Assembly: GCA_018873245.2 (NCBI GenBank)
Contig: JAEMBT020000003.1
Span: 4,731,843-4,795,842, forward strand
Length of the DNA stretch: 64,000 bases
Reading direction: 5' to 3'
Source of the DNA: Archegozetes longisetosus
Taxonomy: Eukaryota > Arthropoda > Arachnida > Sarcoptiformes > Trhypochthoniidae
The position numbers and the translations under genes are program-made. The notes under the pieces are model-generated. The model saw only the letters and a program-made list of their open reading frames with translations, searched no databases and was not told the DNA's origin. Positions 38,857-52,055 of the stretch are shown piece after piece. Numbering within the stretch: the first letter of the stretch is position 1; each line of letters starts with the position of its first letter.

Positions 38857-41800
38857 CTATGATTTTATATTATCAAGAATCCAGTCGACAGTGTTAGAGA
38901 CCCTATGATATATTCCTGGTTGTCGAGATTGAGCGCAACCAAATCCAGCTGAAGTGATGCCTGCTAGAGTCCATCTCCCGTTCACATTAATAACTAGAGG
39001 CCCACCAGAATCGCCCTATTCATAAAAAATAATTGAGTTTAGGATATGTTCAAATGTGAAATACTAAATCCGGCTTTAGTTAGTTTCGATATTGTTGCAA
39101 ATGACGCTCACATTGAAAGCGAGATAATGTAAAATAATAAAAGTTGAGCCGAATTAACAGAGTATTAGTAATGAGCGCGATCTGCAACAATAAGATAAAA
39201 GTGGAAGAAGGTTGCCGAAATTCATACCACACAAGCATCTTTGCGTCCATCTTCGTATCCAGCACACATCATCTCAGGGAAAATTCTGAGATCGATGCCT
39301 CTGGTTCGGTGCCATACCTCGCATTCTTCATTGTCAATAATAGGAACGTCCACTTTCTGCAATAATCGCGTGCCGTATCTATTACCTGCAATTAGAACAA
39401 GGAAGAAGTTTATTAAGAGTTTAAAGAGTTATCTCTGGAGTCATCTAAAAAGAAGCCAAACTCACTGAGCGCAGGATCTGTTTTGCCCCAACCTGTCACT
39501 ACTCCGTACCTGAAAAATAAGTTTAACAAAACATTTCGTTAACACACTTTTCTAATCTTTCCGACTTTTACAAGATCTATCATTAAAATTCAAATTTGAC
39601 GTCAAGTGAAAGCAATTGAAAATTGCTGTTCACACAATAAAACTAAATCTTATCAAACAATTAAACATAGAATTGCTGACCATCCTTCGTATCTGAATCC
39701 TGATGGTGGCAAACAAACTGGTAATACATTGTCGCTGTAATGGACGGGTCTGTCAAGGCGCAGTACCGCGATATCGAATCTATCTGGATGTGAGGCCGAG
39801 AAACGGAAGTTAGGGTGAAGTTTAACTTCAGCCACTCCGAAGTATTGCGGTGGCACATCTTGGAATCTTTGGTCCTCTATATCGTGTGCTCCTATTATTA
39901 CGTTCAACTGCGGTATTGGAGCCCTTAATTGAAATTAAAAATAATCATTAAAATTATTGTTTCAATATCTAATCATAAAATATCTTAATATAAGTAGTGT
40001 TAGTATGAACTCAGTGTTAATCGAATAATGAAATTTTTGAACTTTTCTAAACTTAACAATTTCAGATAGCTAAAAGATTTCTTATGAAATAGAGCACATT
40101 TTTCAAATATATTTCGATTTAAATTAATGTAAAGCTCCGTATTTTTAAATGCTTTTGACAGAAGGCATTTCCGGAAGTAATCCTAAAGCGAATAAAAGTT
40201 CTTATTTTAACGATACTTGGATTAAATTCATTATAAGCTGAGTCTGAACGAAGAAAAAATAAGTCGCGCCCAGTTTTGAGATTAGTTATTGATTGTTTAG
40301 AAAACACCAGGCTTATCTTGGAATGAATGGTAGAAACAATTATTTGTAACAAAACAATCAAGTTTTGAGCAGTAACTCAATGAGAAAAACCTAGACTTTT
40401 CCGGATATAAGTATCCGAAAAACAAAATTCCAACAGAAATAAATACGTGAGTCATAAATTTCAAATGAATCACTTGAAAAATAGTTGAACTTGGCAAATT
40501 TCTAATTTTAATTGTTAAAGTCTCTAAGAGTCATAGTTTTGTTATTAATTCTCAATTTAAGTATTAATTAAAGCTATTGAGGCATTTAAGCTTTAACTAA
40601 AGGAATATAAAATATGATTTTGTGAATTAAGCTGAGTCGAATTAAGCTGAGTCGAATTAAGCTGAATCAAATTAAGCTATACAATAAAAGCGATTAAACT
40701 TTTGAAAAATGATTTGTTTCGCAAAGCTTCCTTATAATTTGGTGTGTGGACAAAAGTTCAATTAAATTGAAATAGGAATCGCGTTTAAAACATTAATCAA
40801 CTTACTTATTATATCAATCATTAAAATAGATCACTTTATATTGTTATGGTGTAAATTCATTTTCATAATTCATAGATAACTCGAAGCAGGTTTTGCAAGT
40901 TTCTGTTATATCTTAGTTTGGTTAAATTGTTTTACACAAACAATTCAATTCCTCCTCATATTATCGTAGTATTTAATCTACTCGTTTATCTTCTTTGAAA
41001 AATTATATTCTCATTTAGGCTTTTTATTTGATAATTAGAAATGAATGGAAACCGATAATTAATTATAGCTTTGGATAAAACTTGTCATCATTATGAATTA
41101 GTTTTTGAATTAGTTTTACAAATGTAAAAATTTTAGTTATCATATAAATACGAGATTATTGATGACAAATTAATGAGATCACTTATTTTAAATATTAATG
41201 CGATCTTTAAGTTTTAAGGTTATTTTTTGTCTCATTCTAATTCTCTTTTCAATCTTTCAAATTAATATTCAAACTGAGACATCGATTCTGAATCGTTAAT
41301 ATATTGTTGCTTTTTTATTTCTTCTTATTAAGTATGTTTTTGTGTTAGTCAAGTAGAAGTTTCAAAATTACCAATTTGAGTCAATGCTACAATACATAAA
41401 TTGTTAGCACGTGCTAACAATATTCTCGGCTATAATTTAAATTCAGTTGAGATTTACTTATTAGCATTGTTGGCAAGAGTAATCAAATAATTAGTTTGAA
41501 CATAGAAATGACATATGCTATTGTTTGTCAATTTTTATATTACATCGGTTGCAACGTTTTAATTGGTAACCACCCTGCACTTTAGAATATTATTGCGAGA
41601 TAATTAAATGTTGGTCACACCTCAACTTTAGTTTTAAACCTATATTAACCAAATTTAAAACAATCTAACTCTTAATTATCAAAATCCTTCTTAGAATGCG
41701 CTTAAAAAACATTTAGATCACCAAAACTGGTTTCAACGAATAAATCAAATATTTGAATACAAAAATTCATTATTTTATGTAGAAATTTTGTTGCCATAAA

Positions 41801-44800
41801 TCTTTCAAGTTTAAATTTAAATGAAGCCCATTGAAAATGTTGAAACAACTTAGAAATTATGTTATGAGTATTGTGATTAAGCAACTTATATACAATGAAA
41901 CACTTATTATATGGTAGAATGAATCTCTCAACGGCTCTAAAAGATTAGGATCACTCGAATAGATTCTCATCATTATATTTTTTTGTTCATAAACCGATGG
42001 CCTAAATCAATAGTTTGTCAATAGTTGCAATGAACCACAATTACTCGCTTAAGTTGGTCCAACTTAAGCTCAATAGAATCCTTGAAAAGTATTCCTTCAC
42101 TTATCTAAATACTGTACTGAGAATTGAATTCTGAGAAGTTAAAATAAGTAGCTTTTATGAAACTATTGAATAAAATGACACATAGATTTGGTATTTGGTA
42201 GATCAACGCTGAAAGGACGCTCTATTTTCGCAACTACATTTCGCAATGATTTTCGCCCACGGGCTATACAAGAATAAAAATAATTAAACTTTAATTATTT
42301 GAAAGTTTTGGTTATGCGGACATTACACGAGGCGCAGGATATGCAGACAAATTTTTAAAAAAGTGAAATTTTCGGATTTTTAATACTGAGGGCAGTATGT
42401 GGGCTAAGGGCTATAGTTGCAAAAGTAGGCTATTTCAATAGAAACATTTGAGATGTTATGTTTCGATAGAAAATTTGAACAACTGCCATCAAACATTTAG
42501 GATCTATTGTTTGAATTTTTCGATCAACACCTATGTGATTTGTGAATAGGAAGCAAAAGCTAATGAGATAAATAATGTAAACTGAAAATTTAGACAATTG
42601 AAAAGTGATGTGTTGTTAGAAAATGCAACAAAGACTTACTGGTATATACAATGTGCTGCTGTTACGATGAACTGTTGGTTGACTAATGCACCTCCACATT
42701 GGTGTTTAGTTATTTTAATATGTACCTATTATAAAAGACAGATTGAGAATCAATAATTCAATAAGATTGTTTCATTTCAGTCTTGTAATCTCAACACAAA
42801 CATGTCATTCCACTCGAACAATAAGTCTTACAGAACCCAATACAAGCCACGAAATTTCATTGTTTCAGAAGAGCTATAAACTTTACAACATATAGTCTGG
42901 TATAAAAAAAATTTAGGTTCAAATAAAGGGTTTACCGCCTGACATAAGTTCAGTATCAAAAACTGAACTCTTTAGGAATTTGTAAGCTTTGTTTCACGCA
43001 AATGGTATTTATAGACCATTCAGATACAAAGATTCAGTGTGAGATGACGTCAAATACTGATTTATTATTAGGATACTTAACGTTTGCCTCAGATTTTTTG
43101 TTAATTTTTTATAATAATTAATTTGGGCAAAAGTTAATATATCTTTGGCTAATGTCAAAGAGTTGTACTCCACCAAAAAATGCTTTGTATGGTTTTAAAA
43201 CAGGTTTTCAAAAATTATCTTTTTAATTTATATAAATCAGTAAATATGGCTTTTGATAGTCATTAGATCTTCACGGATTATCTCAAAAACTTCATAATAA
43301 TTCCGTCATCTGTGACACCTTTAGATTGTGACACGATAAGATGTTCTCTGATATCGTATTAATGCATTCAATCTTTATGGAGGTTAGCCTTTCATTCGCT
43401 TTTGTCTATTTATTTTTCGCTTAATGATCAGATGCTTTTCCAAGTCGTGCAACTCTTTTAGGCTTAGCGAAGGGCTTTTCTAATAGGAATGTCAAATATT
43501 ATTTCGACTAGAATAAATGAAGTGACTCACTCAAAAATTCGCTATCTCATTATACTTCTCAGTTAATTAAATGATAAATATTATAAACTCAATTGAAAAT
43601 TTTTTCATCTTGTGTTTTGTGTTCAATTTATAGAAAATTGGATCAATTTAATGAGCTTTTCTACTGTTTGATGGCTGTTCTGAAAAGTTCAACCTGAAAA
43701 TGAAAGTCTTGCTCTCAAATAGTATCTTGACTAAGATCTAGCGTGGCATCACTGATGACGCATCAGTAATTAAATTCTTAGAAACTAGGAGACAGCTTAT
43801 CAAACTTGAGACAAACCTGCCATGGGAATTCACCAAAGTATGCGTCTTGTCCTCCTATTATACGATTTGTTGGCTTTGCTGATGGTCTGCCGCAAACTGT
43901 AGTTCAAAAGAAAGAAATAGTAGTATTAATATAAACTGAGCTTTCAGCTTGCAATGCAAGGGTATCATTTTATAGTTATGATCTAGTAGGCAAGACCAGG
44001 TTTTACTATTCTTTTGTTTTAAAAATTTGATCACATACTCAATTATAAAAAGCACTAAAGGCATCAAATGTCAGAATAAGTTATGCCTGTGTCACACTTA
44101 TTGTCACATTAACATAAGTACTATTTGTCTAAATAAATGAATCTAAAGTAATGCAGTGTGTTATAAACAATGCCCAATTTTCAAATTAATTTTAAGTTAT
44201 ATTTTTCTTATTAAATGTGGCAAATTATAATTGAGTTGACTTGACCTAACAAAAAGATAAGCAGCTTCATTTTTTCAAACAAATGTTCGTCAAATTTGAA
44301 TTCATTTTTAAGAATTCATAAATTATGTCCGCAAGTGTTTTCTCTAAGGTCTAGATTTGTAAAGATTTTTGTAATTAATTTCTGAACTGAAAGATGCAAA
44401 AGATTTATATGTCATAAAGAAAAGTCCCTGAAGTGTAAGTCCTAAAATTTAGTTGATCACGATCTGAATAATAAGGTGTTAATAATAAAATTTAAAAAGT
44501 GTGAATTAGTTTTATATGCATAATATTAAATGGGGCACATTAATCAAACTTTACGAAAGAGTTTTACAGATCAAGTCTTGTGAATATTGATTATTGCCTA
44601 AAATTACTAAACTGAATATCAATTAGAAGCCACTGTCTTCATTCGAAAGTTACATCAAAGATCATTAAAGAAAAAACGACAAAACTTAAGTGAATTTTTC
44701 AAAACATTTACAAATACTACGCAATCATATTTATATACGAAAATTTCATTCAGTTTTAGTTCAATTTTTGTGGTTTTGTAGTTAGTGATAAAGAGTAAAT

Positions 44801-46118
44801 TGTTGTAGTTAATCTTCTATTAAAGCAATAAACTTAATTAAACTGTAATCTGAAACCCTCTACGCGTGAATATAGTGTCGATAAATTTGATTTAAAATCT
44901 AATATGTTTATTAGTTAATAATAAGCACTAATAACTGAGTATAAAACTTAACGACTCCTTTTATGATGAGTGATAGTTAAATTTGCAATTTGTCCCAATT
45001 TTCAGAATGGTATTACTCAATAGATTTCAATTTGTTTTATCAATATTGTCTTTAAATGGTATTTCGATAAATCAGGATTTAATACATCGCCTTTTCCTTA
45101 CTGCCACAATAAACTATTCAAAATTGATCGCGCCCTTAAGTATTACTTTTTATAGATTTTAGATTTTGCAAGTATGCTAGCTTATAATAAATTGACGATT
45201 TAATACTGTTATAATGTACCGATTCGTAGTTTGATAATCGGTTATAAATTCAATAGATCACACATTGTATCGGGAAAAGATCTAGAATTGTCATTAATTC
45301 AAGCAAAATTTCATAATTTTTAAAAATTAAAATAGGCCAAATCTTAAAATAAGTTCTTAAGATAATGAACAGGTAGATAAAATATGTTGAAATTTGTGAC
45401 AATCGATACTGTTTCGAATGAGTGCCTGGTCGTGAAATTAGGAATAAATTATTAAAATAACTAATTATTTTGCTTACTATCTTCTTCGACGAAATTTCTG
45501 GCATACATTTTCCTACTTGCAACCTCTTTGAAAATCGGCTTAATATTGCCCGAGGGTCTAGTTCTTCGTATTGTATTTTGAGTGTGATGATCAATAGTTG
45601 GGGGAGTTGGATGACCAAAATGATAAGGATAATCAAGGTTTTGATGGTGATTATGTGAATTAGATGTTGCGAACGTGTGAGGAGGTGAAGATGGGTTCGA
45701 GTTGAACGATGGTGGAGAGGGAGAGGTTATTGGCGGAGGCATTGAGTTCATTGGAAAACGCATTTGATGAGAATTGTATAGCATACAACAAGTCGTTGTT
45801 ATGTCACCTCCACATCCTTCAACTGGTACCCCACCCGCCAAATAACATAGTAAACTAAATGTGCAGGCGGGCTGCGATCGTTGAAATGTGCACGTGCCAG
45901 GATGACGGATTACTGGCGGGTATGAAGACGATGAACCTATTTGCCAACATTTACCAAATTATTATATTGTTCTTTTGAAACAATCGAAACTCCTTAATCC
46001 AATACTTACCTGATTGGCTTGTAGTTTGGACTATTGCTAACAATAATGGGATGGCAATTGTGGCCAGCCATTTAAGGGAACGTCTAGATACGTTCCGATA
46101 CATTGGTGAACATCTCAT
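38857..46118 (-). CDS. Clip-like serine protease SP3 with long Pro/Ser/His linker
   Basis: Eight coding exons (46118-46010, 45936-45478, 43896-43817, 42725-42640, 39923-39681, 39509-39466, 39385-39228, 39015-38857) give 445 aa. Exon 1 encodes a signal-anchor-like segment ([16 protein letters not shown]). Exon 2 carries the six-cysteine module (C-x8-C-x5-C-x10-C-x7-CC) and then an unusually long low-complexity linker rich in Pro, Ser, Asn and His, with a basic IRRTRP stretch. The chain then continues to the activation site [13 protein letters not shown]. The triad is His in TAAHC, Asp in [10 protein letters not shown] and Ser in DACVGDSGGP. Asp189 predicts trypsin-like specificity. Closest relative in the window is SP4: both share HPNFRF, LDRPVHY, RGI-RI and PGIYHRVS. 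A separate 5' leader exon lies about 4 kb upstream. Confidence 0.93.
40623..40678. repeat. 15-bp tandem repeat, about 3.7 copies
   Basis: Unit GAATTAAGCTGAGTC repeats almost perfectly inside an SP3 intron. No further function is visible. Confidence 0.85.
41400..41421. other. 22-bp perfect palindrome centred on CACGTG
   Basis: TTGTTAGCACGTGCTAACAA plus one base on each side reads identically on both strands. It lies in the large SP3 intron between the His and Asp exons. The core CACGTG is the canonical E-box bound by bHLH(-ZIP) dimers. Confidence 0.6.
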
Positions 46119-49100
46119 GGATTCATCTTATTAAATATCACTCGATTAGTTGATCCTAAAATTTTCTGCAAATAAAATCAAATGATTAGGTCTTCGAGTA
46201 TTGTTTTGCTTTGATGAAATTCTAGCTAAATATACGGAATAGTAACGTGATCACACTTATACCCAAAAGAATGAACAGATGATGATGAGTGACATGAGAA
46301 AAGTACGATTGAAGTGTTCACAATTTATGATTTTTATGCGCAAACACAAAAAGCTGCGAAATAGCACAAAATATGACAATTGAAAAGAAAAAATCAGTTA
46401 AGACAAGTTAGAGCGAGCACTTAGTCACTGAAGAGGTAGTGTTTGTTAGATAGGCAAGAAGTAAAGAAACGGTAGATGTTATTTGGTGAAATAAAAAATT
46501 GTAACGTTCTAATTGTTGCCTATAAGGGTCTCAATCTTCTCCGGATTAGGGGAATCATTGAAGTGTTGAATCAAGTTTAAGGATATATGAGTTACATTTA
46601 CTCTATCTCTTTGACACTCGCATCAAAAATAATTCAGTCCAAATGAGTATTTAAATCTTGCAAAACATTAACTCGTATAATTGCAAAAATCAATCGTTTA
46701 ATTATCTTTAATAGCTCTCTATAAGTTGGCCAATATTTAATTGGCATATGTGTACCATTAAATATAGTTAACTAAAAATCTTTTAGTTCCTTTTTACTCA
46801 CTGTTCACGTTCTTCTATAGCGATCGCATCCACTGTTGCTTTACATTGAATTTTATTTTTCAAGTCTGAACAAAATTCATTAGCTTCAGTCATTCAAACT
46901 AACGTTTTAGAAGAACAAGGATTTTAAGTTATTGGAAAGACACTGAAGTTTTCAAGTTGGATCTAGCAATATAATTTGCCGATTGTGGCAAATGCGTTCA
47001 GAAGAATGAAACGATTATTAAATATAGTTCGCCAATTAATTTTAACGAAAAACAAGAAACTTCACAATACTAGTTATTTAAAGAATGCACATATCAATTT
47101 TGAATACCAGTTAATTTCACGGTCTGACCCAATAAATTGGATGAATTAATTTTTTTGATCATCGGTAACCACTTGTCTGGGTTTGAGAACTGGAAAAACA
47201 GATCTAAATAGAGAAGAATGACAATATATTTGGGCAGTAGAATAAACTAATGTTATTGACTCGAGTTTTTATGACTGAAGTTTTTAGTTTTCCCCTACTT
47301 TCAGTTGGTAAAGTTTCAACACTCACATACTCCGAACTACACCTTTGAGTTTGTTAAACTTATTTTATATTTGAACAGACAGGAGGAAAATTGATATAAT
47401 TTCAAATAATTTGATTTCATTCTAATATCTGAGAAATTAGAATTAGTTACAGATTTTAACTGACTTAACCTAAGAGTTTAGTAGATTACTAAAACTGACT
47501 GAATGGTAGTCATTTGAACTTGTATTGAACTACATAAGATTTTTAATCATTTCCTCATCTTATATTTTTATTGCTTATACCAATTCTTAGATAATTTTGT
47601 CAAAAGTTCAAAAATTAAAAAATGCTTTGCTAATTAGGTTTTCTAACTTTGAATATTTAAATTTGGTTCGCAAATCGAAAGCAGTACAAAATTTAATCGA
47701 GGTTTTAGTTAAATGAAATACAAACCAAACTTGAAATAAATAAGCTTTCAGTTATAGTAGAATTGAGAATAAGAAGAATTTCAAATTTGAATCGAGAGGA
47801 AAATGAACTATTGAATTGATTTTACTCGTGTTTTTAGCTTGTCATTACTTGGCTAATATTCCAAACATGATTTAAATGTTTGCAACTCTTACATCAATTA
47901 TCAAAAATGCATTATTTCTTTACTAATTTATACGAACCAATAAAAAATTAAAGTTCATTACAGATAGTTTCTGTTATTTTCAAAGTGTGTTTTGTTCTGA
48001 GGAAAACTGCATGTCTTGACTTATTTACATAATTTATTTTTCAGGCCGACATCAACCGTGAGGTCAAAGCGGGTCTGAAATTATAGTGTCTTATAAGAAA
48101 ATTTCAATTACGAAATGGTGACCATAGAATTTATTGGGAGATTGCTTTCTGAGTTAAGGGTTTTGCTTGCAAAACTTTGAAAGTCAACATTTGCATGAAT
48201 ACAGTAGGAGACCTTTGAGCCTGTAAAGGATTCAACCTCTAAGACAAGTCCGATCCGGTCTTAAACTACAATTTGGCGGCCACTGACTTATAATATGAAA
48301 AGAAGACTTACTAATTGTAAGTTCGCCTAACACTTAGGCTTTCGACATGGGTCTCATGACTTAAAAGGTTCTAAAAATATACGTCACGAATGTTTAATAT
48401 AACAGCTCTTAATTGACATATTATTCTTGAGGAACGAAACTGTTCTAATCTTGTTTCATTTCACAACTAATGATTTATTCACTTAACCAAATTTAAAGTT
48501 CAAAAACACAAAATACATTACAATTAGGAGCAGATTAAGGTTTAGCAGATCCCAAAAGGCATGCCTTAACAGATATTGAAAATGTGATACCTGAGAGAAT
48601 TAAGTTTTCACGCAGAAACTCCTTTTCCAGTCCCTGCCAAAAAATTGATGACTAGACGATCAATGAATTTAAATTTATAATTTATGGAAATTATTACACT
48701 TGTTGAGCGAGTATATGATTAGTTGAGATTTTAGTTACTATCGACTTAATGGTTGTTTAATTAAATTTGATTTTTATAGTTAAAAACAAAACCAACTAAT
48801 TTCACTACTACGTCAAATTAATCCAAATAATTACAAAATCAATCACGAGCGACACTTCGTGTGAAATAGACTTGCTTCAAATGTATGAAATGTATGCACA
48901 GTAATGGATAGTGATATATATTTTCTTATTATTAAGTGGGACAATAAAAGAGGTCGGAGTTAAGCCCACTCATCGTGATGTTGGGCAAATTAAATTGGAT
49001 TGTACTCTAGTATCTGGTGGATTTAAAACTTTCTTTGCTTTAATACTCAAATTCAAATATGACTCTCCAATTTGGCAACCTAGTGCATGTTAACAATAGA

Positions 49101-49982
49101 TTTCTAGCGTTTTAAATTTCAATCTTACTTTTAATCATTAGCTCATATGCGTATATGCAAACTTTCAAATTTAATGTTCATCTTTAAGAAGAACAAAGAT
49201 TGCCTCCGAGCAAATTGAAGAATCATGAGATATTTACTAGATATCAAATGTAAAATATGAAGTTTCCTTTTACTTTCGCACCAAAAAACCTCATAGTTCA
49301 CAACATTTTACTCAATCATTTAATCATTGAGTTGACAGCGAATCTTGAAATTATATGCAAATATCTAAGATAACTAACCTTATCAATAAAATTGTGGACT
49401 TAATTTATAAGATTGAGTGAATAGAGGAACTAATTGAATTGTACAGCTGAAAAGTGTAGTAAATGAGACCGAAGCGCTTTTCTTAAGCAGTTAATCGAAA
49501 TAAATGGAAGTGAATAGAGAGTAGAGATAGAATATAGTTTAATAATTGCTAATAATGAGTAATACTTGTGATATTTTATAGTAATTAGTTAATAAAGGCT
49601 AATGAAAGGATAAGTTGCAACTGTGGCATGACTCTGTGCACTTCAAATGTTTATTAGTGTGTTCGCTATTGCTTAATTGCTTCCTTCTCTGCTATTTAAA
49701 TAACAATGCAACAAACAATACCAACAAGAGAATACCAAATTAGTTAAAGGCTTAGGTCACACAACTAACGTTTTAGAAACTCAATTAAGTCCATGCTGCA
49801 AATTAGATGCTTTCGACTAACTCCGTATTGTCTTATAGAATGATAAGTCATTTCAATACAATTACAATAATTACATAAATGCATAATTATTGCTCACTTT
49901 CTAAACTTCAAATAATTAAGTCCATATATTTAGAAAAGTTTTGCTAAAAAAGTTATGTAAAGTATGAGTCAAATAAAGAGTA
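46119..49982 (-). other. SP3 leader intron and 5' untranslated exon start
   Basis: An acceptor (TTATTTGCAG) ends at 46167, so untranslated sequence runs 46166-46119 and contains a three-codon upstream ORF whose TGA overlaps the SP3 ATG. The remaining roughly 3.8 kb up to the donor at 49988 is read as the leader intron. It includes the conserved hairpin segment at 48.94-48.99 kb; no other gene is supported. Confidence 0.55.
48936..48992. repeat. Conserved hairpin segment, copy 1 (SP3 intron)
   Basis: A 57-bp stretch beginning GTGGGACAATAAAAGAGGTC is nearly identical to 59054-59110 in the paralogous intron of SP4. It contains a stem-loop at 48964-48986, GCCCA-CT-CATC-GT-GATG-T-TGGGC. Flanking intron sequence is much less similar. 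Confidence 0.7.
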
Positions 49983-49988
49983 ACTTAC

Positions 49989-50240
49989 TTTTGAATCAAT
50001 TGACATCCATATCAGAATTATTGCATCTCAAGATAAAAAGTTATTTCATTAAAATAAGACTGATTCTAAAGTTTAAGAAACACAAAACTTGTCTAAGCCT
50101 TTAAAATTCAAGTTTGTCTCGACTTAACCAAATGAACTCACTTAGAAAATGTTGGCTATCGGTGTATCTAAGAGTGAACCGATTGCTTGACTGATCGACC
50201 AAAACGAAATCAACACTTGAATCTTTGTACACTTATAACT
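49989..50240 (-). promoter_or_regulatory. SP3 promoter and 5' leader exon
   Basis: On the minus strand a CTCAGTTA initiator near 50240 begins a leader of about 250 nt that ends at the donor AAA/GTAAGT (49989/49988). The same layout, with many shared blocks (GATCAGTCAAGC, GTGAGTTCA, CGATTACCTATT upstream), occurs at 60323-60084 before SP4. An A-rich stretch lies about 30 bp upstream in place of a clear TATA box. Confidence 0.6.
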
Positions 50241-50406
50241 GAGGAGTGACTCTATGCTGAACAGATTGAATTTTTTTCTCCAACAGAATCAACACATGCC
50301 TAGATGGAAACGTAGTAGAAATAGCGAATAGGTAATCGACCTAATGCCTCAGGCACTCAGTTCTCAGAGTTAAGACACTTGTTATTTGTGTTGCGAGTCA
50401 GCACTA

Positions 50407-50483
50407 CGTCGAGTCAGTGCAATAAAGTCTTATGTTTAATTGTAATAACATTAGAAGTAACACTTTATAGCACTGACCCACCA
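50407..50483. mobile_element. Tiny inverted-repeat element, copy 2
   Basis: Ends are CGTCGAGTCAGTGCAATAAAGT and ACTTTATAGCACTGACCC, imperfect inverted repeats, with no coding capacity. It sits about 170 bp upstream of the SP3 start site. Confidence 0.5.
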
Positions 50484-52055
50484 CTAGTAGCTCAACACCA
50501 GGAAAATATAAACAAAATATACATAACTTTTCTAAATCCTAATAATTGATTCAAACAGATTATTATTTATCTGATTTATTGTTCAAGTTCTACTAAAAGA
50601 AACTAATTATCTTAATTAAGATAATAATCAATATTGTGAAGATTGCATAAGTTATTTGTTAGATGAACGATACAATTAGGTCCGTATACTGTAGGACCTC
50701 TGTTGCCTGAATTTTATCGGACTCATTATTTAAAGATAAATAGATATTCGATTTGCAGCCTTACAAATAAGTTCAATAAGTTTGAAGATCTAAGCCTCAT
50801 TCGAAGAAATAGGTCCCAACAATTTGTTAGTTTATAGGAATAAAATCAAATTTGAAAGTAAAACTAGGCCATCCAGTAATCAAATTTAGTGAAATTAAAC
50901 TGAGTCTCAAGTGCAAAACTCCTTTGTTTTATTTTCAAAGTTTCTTCTCTACTCATATCTCTGTCGTATCGAATGGAAGAAAATGAGTTTGGATCAGAAA
51001 ACTAAATAAGATAATAATGGGTCAACTGCTTGTTTATAATAATTGTTGATTCGCGTAGAACTGGAGGAGGATTATTATGATTTTATCTTAGCATTTATAT
51101 TGACGCAAAGTATCTGTTGAAGTATTGTTTTTACCAAAAATGTTACAATAAGTAAAGCGCTGTCATATGCAAAGTGTTATGATATATAAAGTTTTATATT
51201 ATATAAAATAACACAATTGGAAGACAAATTTCAATTGTTTTAATGAGTATACGATTCTAAAGTTTGATGCTATAACACAATTTATTTACTTTATTTACAT
51301 TGGTTATATTGTTTTGAAATTGCTCAATATTTAAATTTCTCCTAAAATGATTATAATAATTATGATTTACTCAATACAATAATAGAATTGATGCAACATT
51401 TATGACAATGGGTTTCATCATCTCATTCATAATTAATAACTGAAATTAACAAAAGCAATACTCCTCTAATATAAAAGGTTTAGTTATAGAGAAGTTTAGC
51501 AGAATAGAAGTGGTGAAAAAGAAATTGAAAATTAGCATAATAGTTATCATAGTAGTTATATCGTAGAGACCACTATCACAGTTGTCTAAGCAGTGCATAT
51601 AAGTTATAACAATTTATTTGTTTGACAAGTGACGAGAAAATGTAAAACTATTTCATTTTGATGTACATTTTTAGTAAGCACTCAATTAATCGAACACTTT
51701 CTATTGTGACAAGATCTAATCAAAACTGCGAAACTGCGACACTATTGTTGCTGAGATTGTCATGATATGAATAAGTTTATAAATTATCGAATGGTCTCGA
51801 AATGCAGCACAAAGTGATGAATTAGCTTTCGATATATGCGTAGTAATAGCATTGGCAATGGATTCAGGTTTAGATTAACTAAGATTTTTGTTTTGGACAA
51901 CTTAAACATATCATATAAGACCAGTGAATGACGAAATACTATTTACATTTTCATAAATAGCGAGTTTTTCTTCTAATAGTGCTTTAAGTTGATTAAAAAG
52001 TCAATGCATGAAAATTTTTGTGCAGTTTTTCAAATAAGTTCAAAGTTGGCTAATG
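50484..52055. other. SP3 upstream / SP4 downstream interval
   Basis: About 1.6 kb, highly AT-rich, with no supported gene. It should contain SP3 upstream regulatory sequence and the SP4 polyadenylation region. Confidence 0.55.

Noticed and set aside
45250-45636. Minus-strand frame with hydrophobic start overlapping SP3 exon 2
   Set aside because: It overlaps the SP3 linker exon in another frame and runs into the intron; SP3 phases are fully consistent without it.
48911-49093. Plus-strand 60-codon frame across hairpin segment copy 1
   Set aside because: The equivalent frame in copy 2 (59054 onward) is broken by stops, so conservation is not coding.
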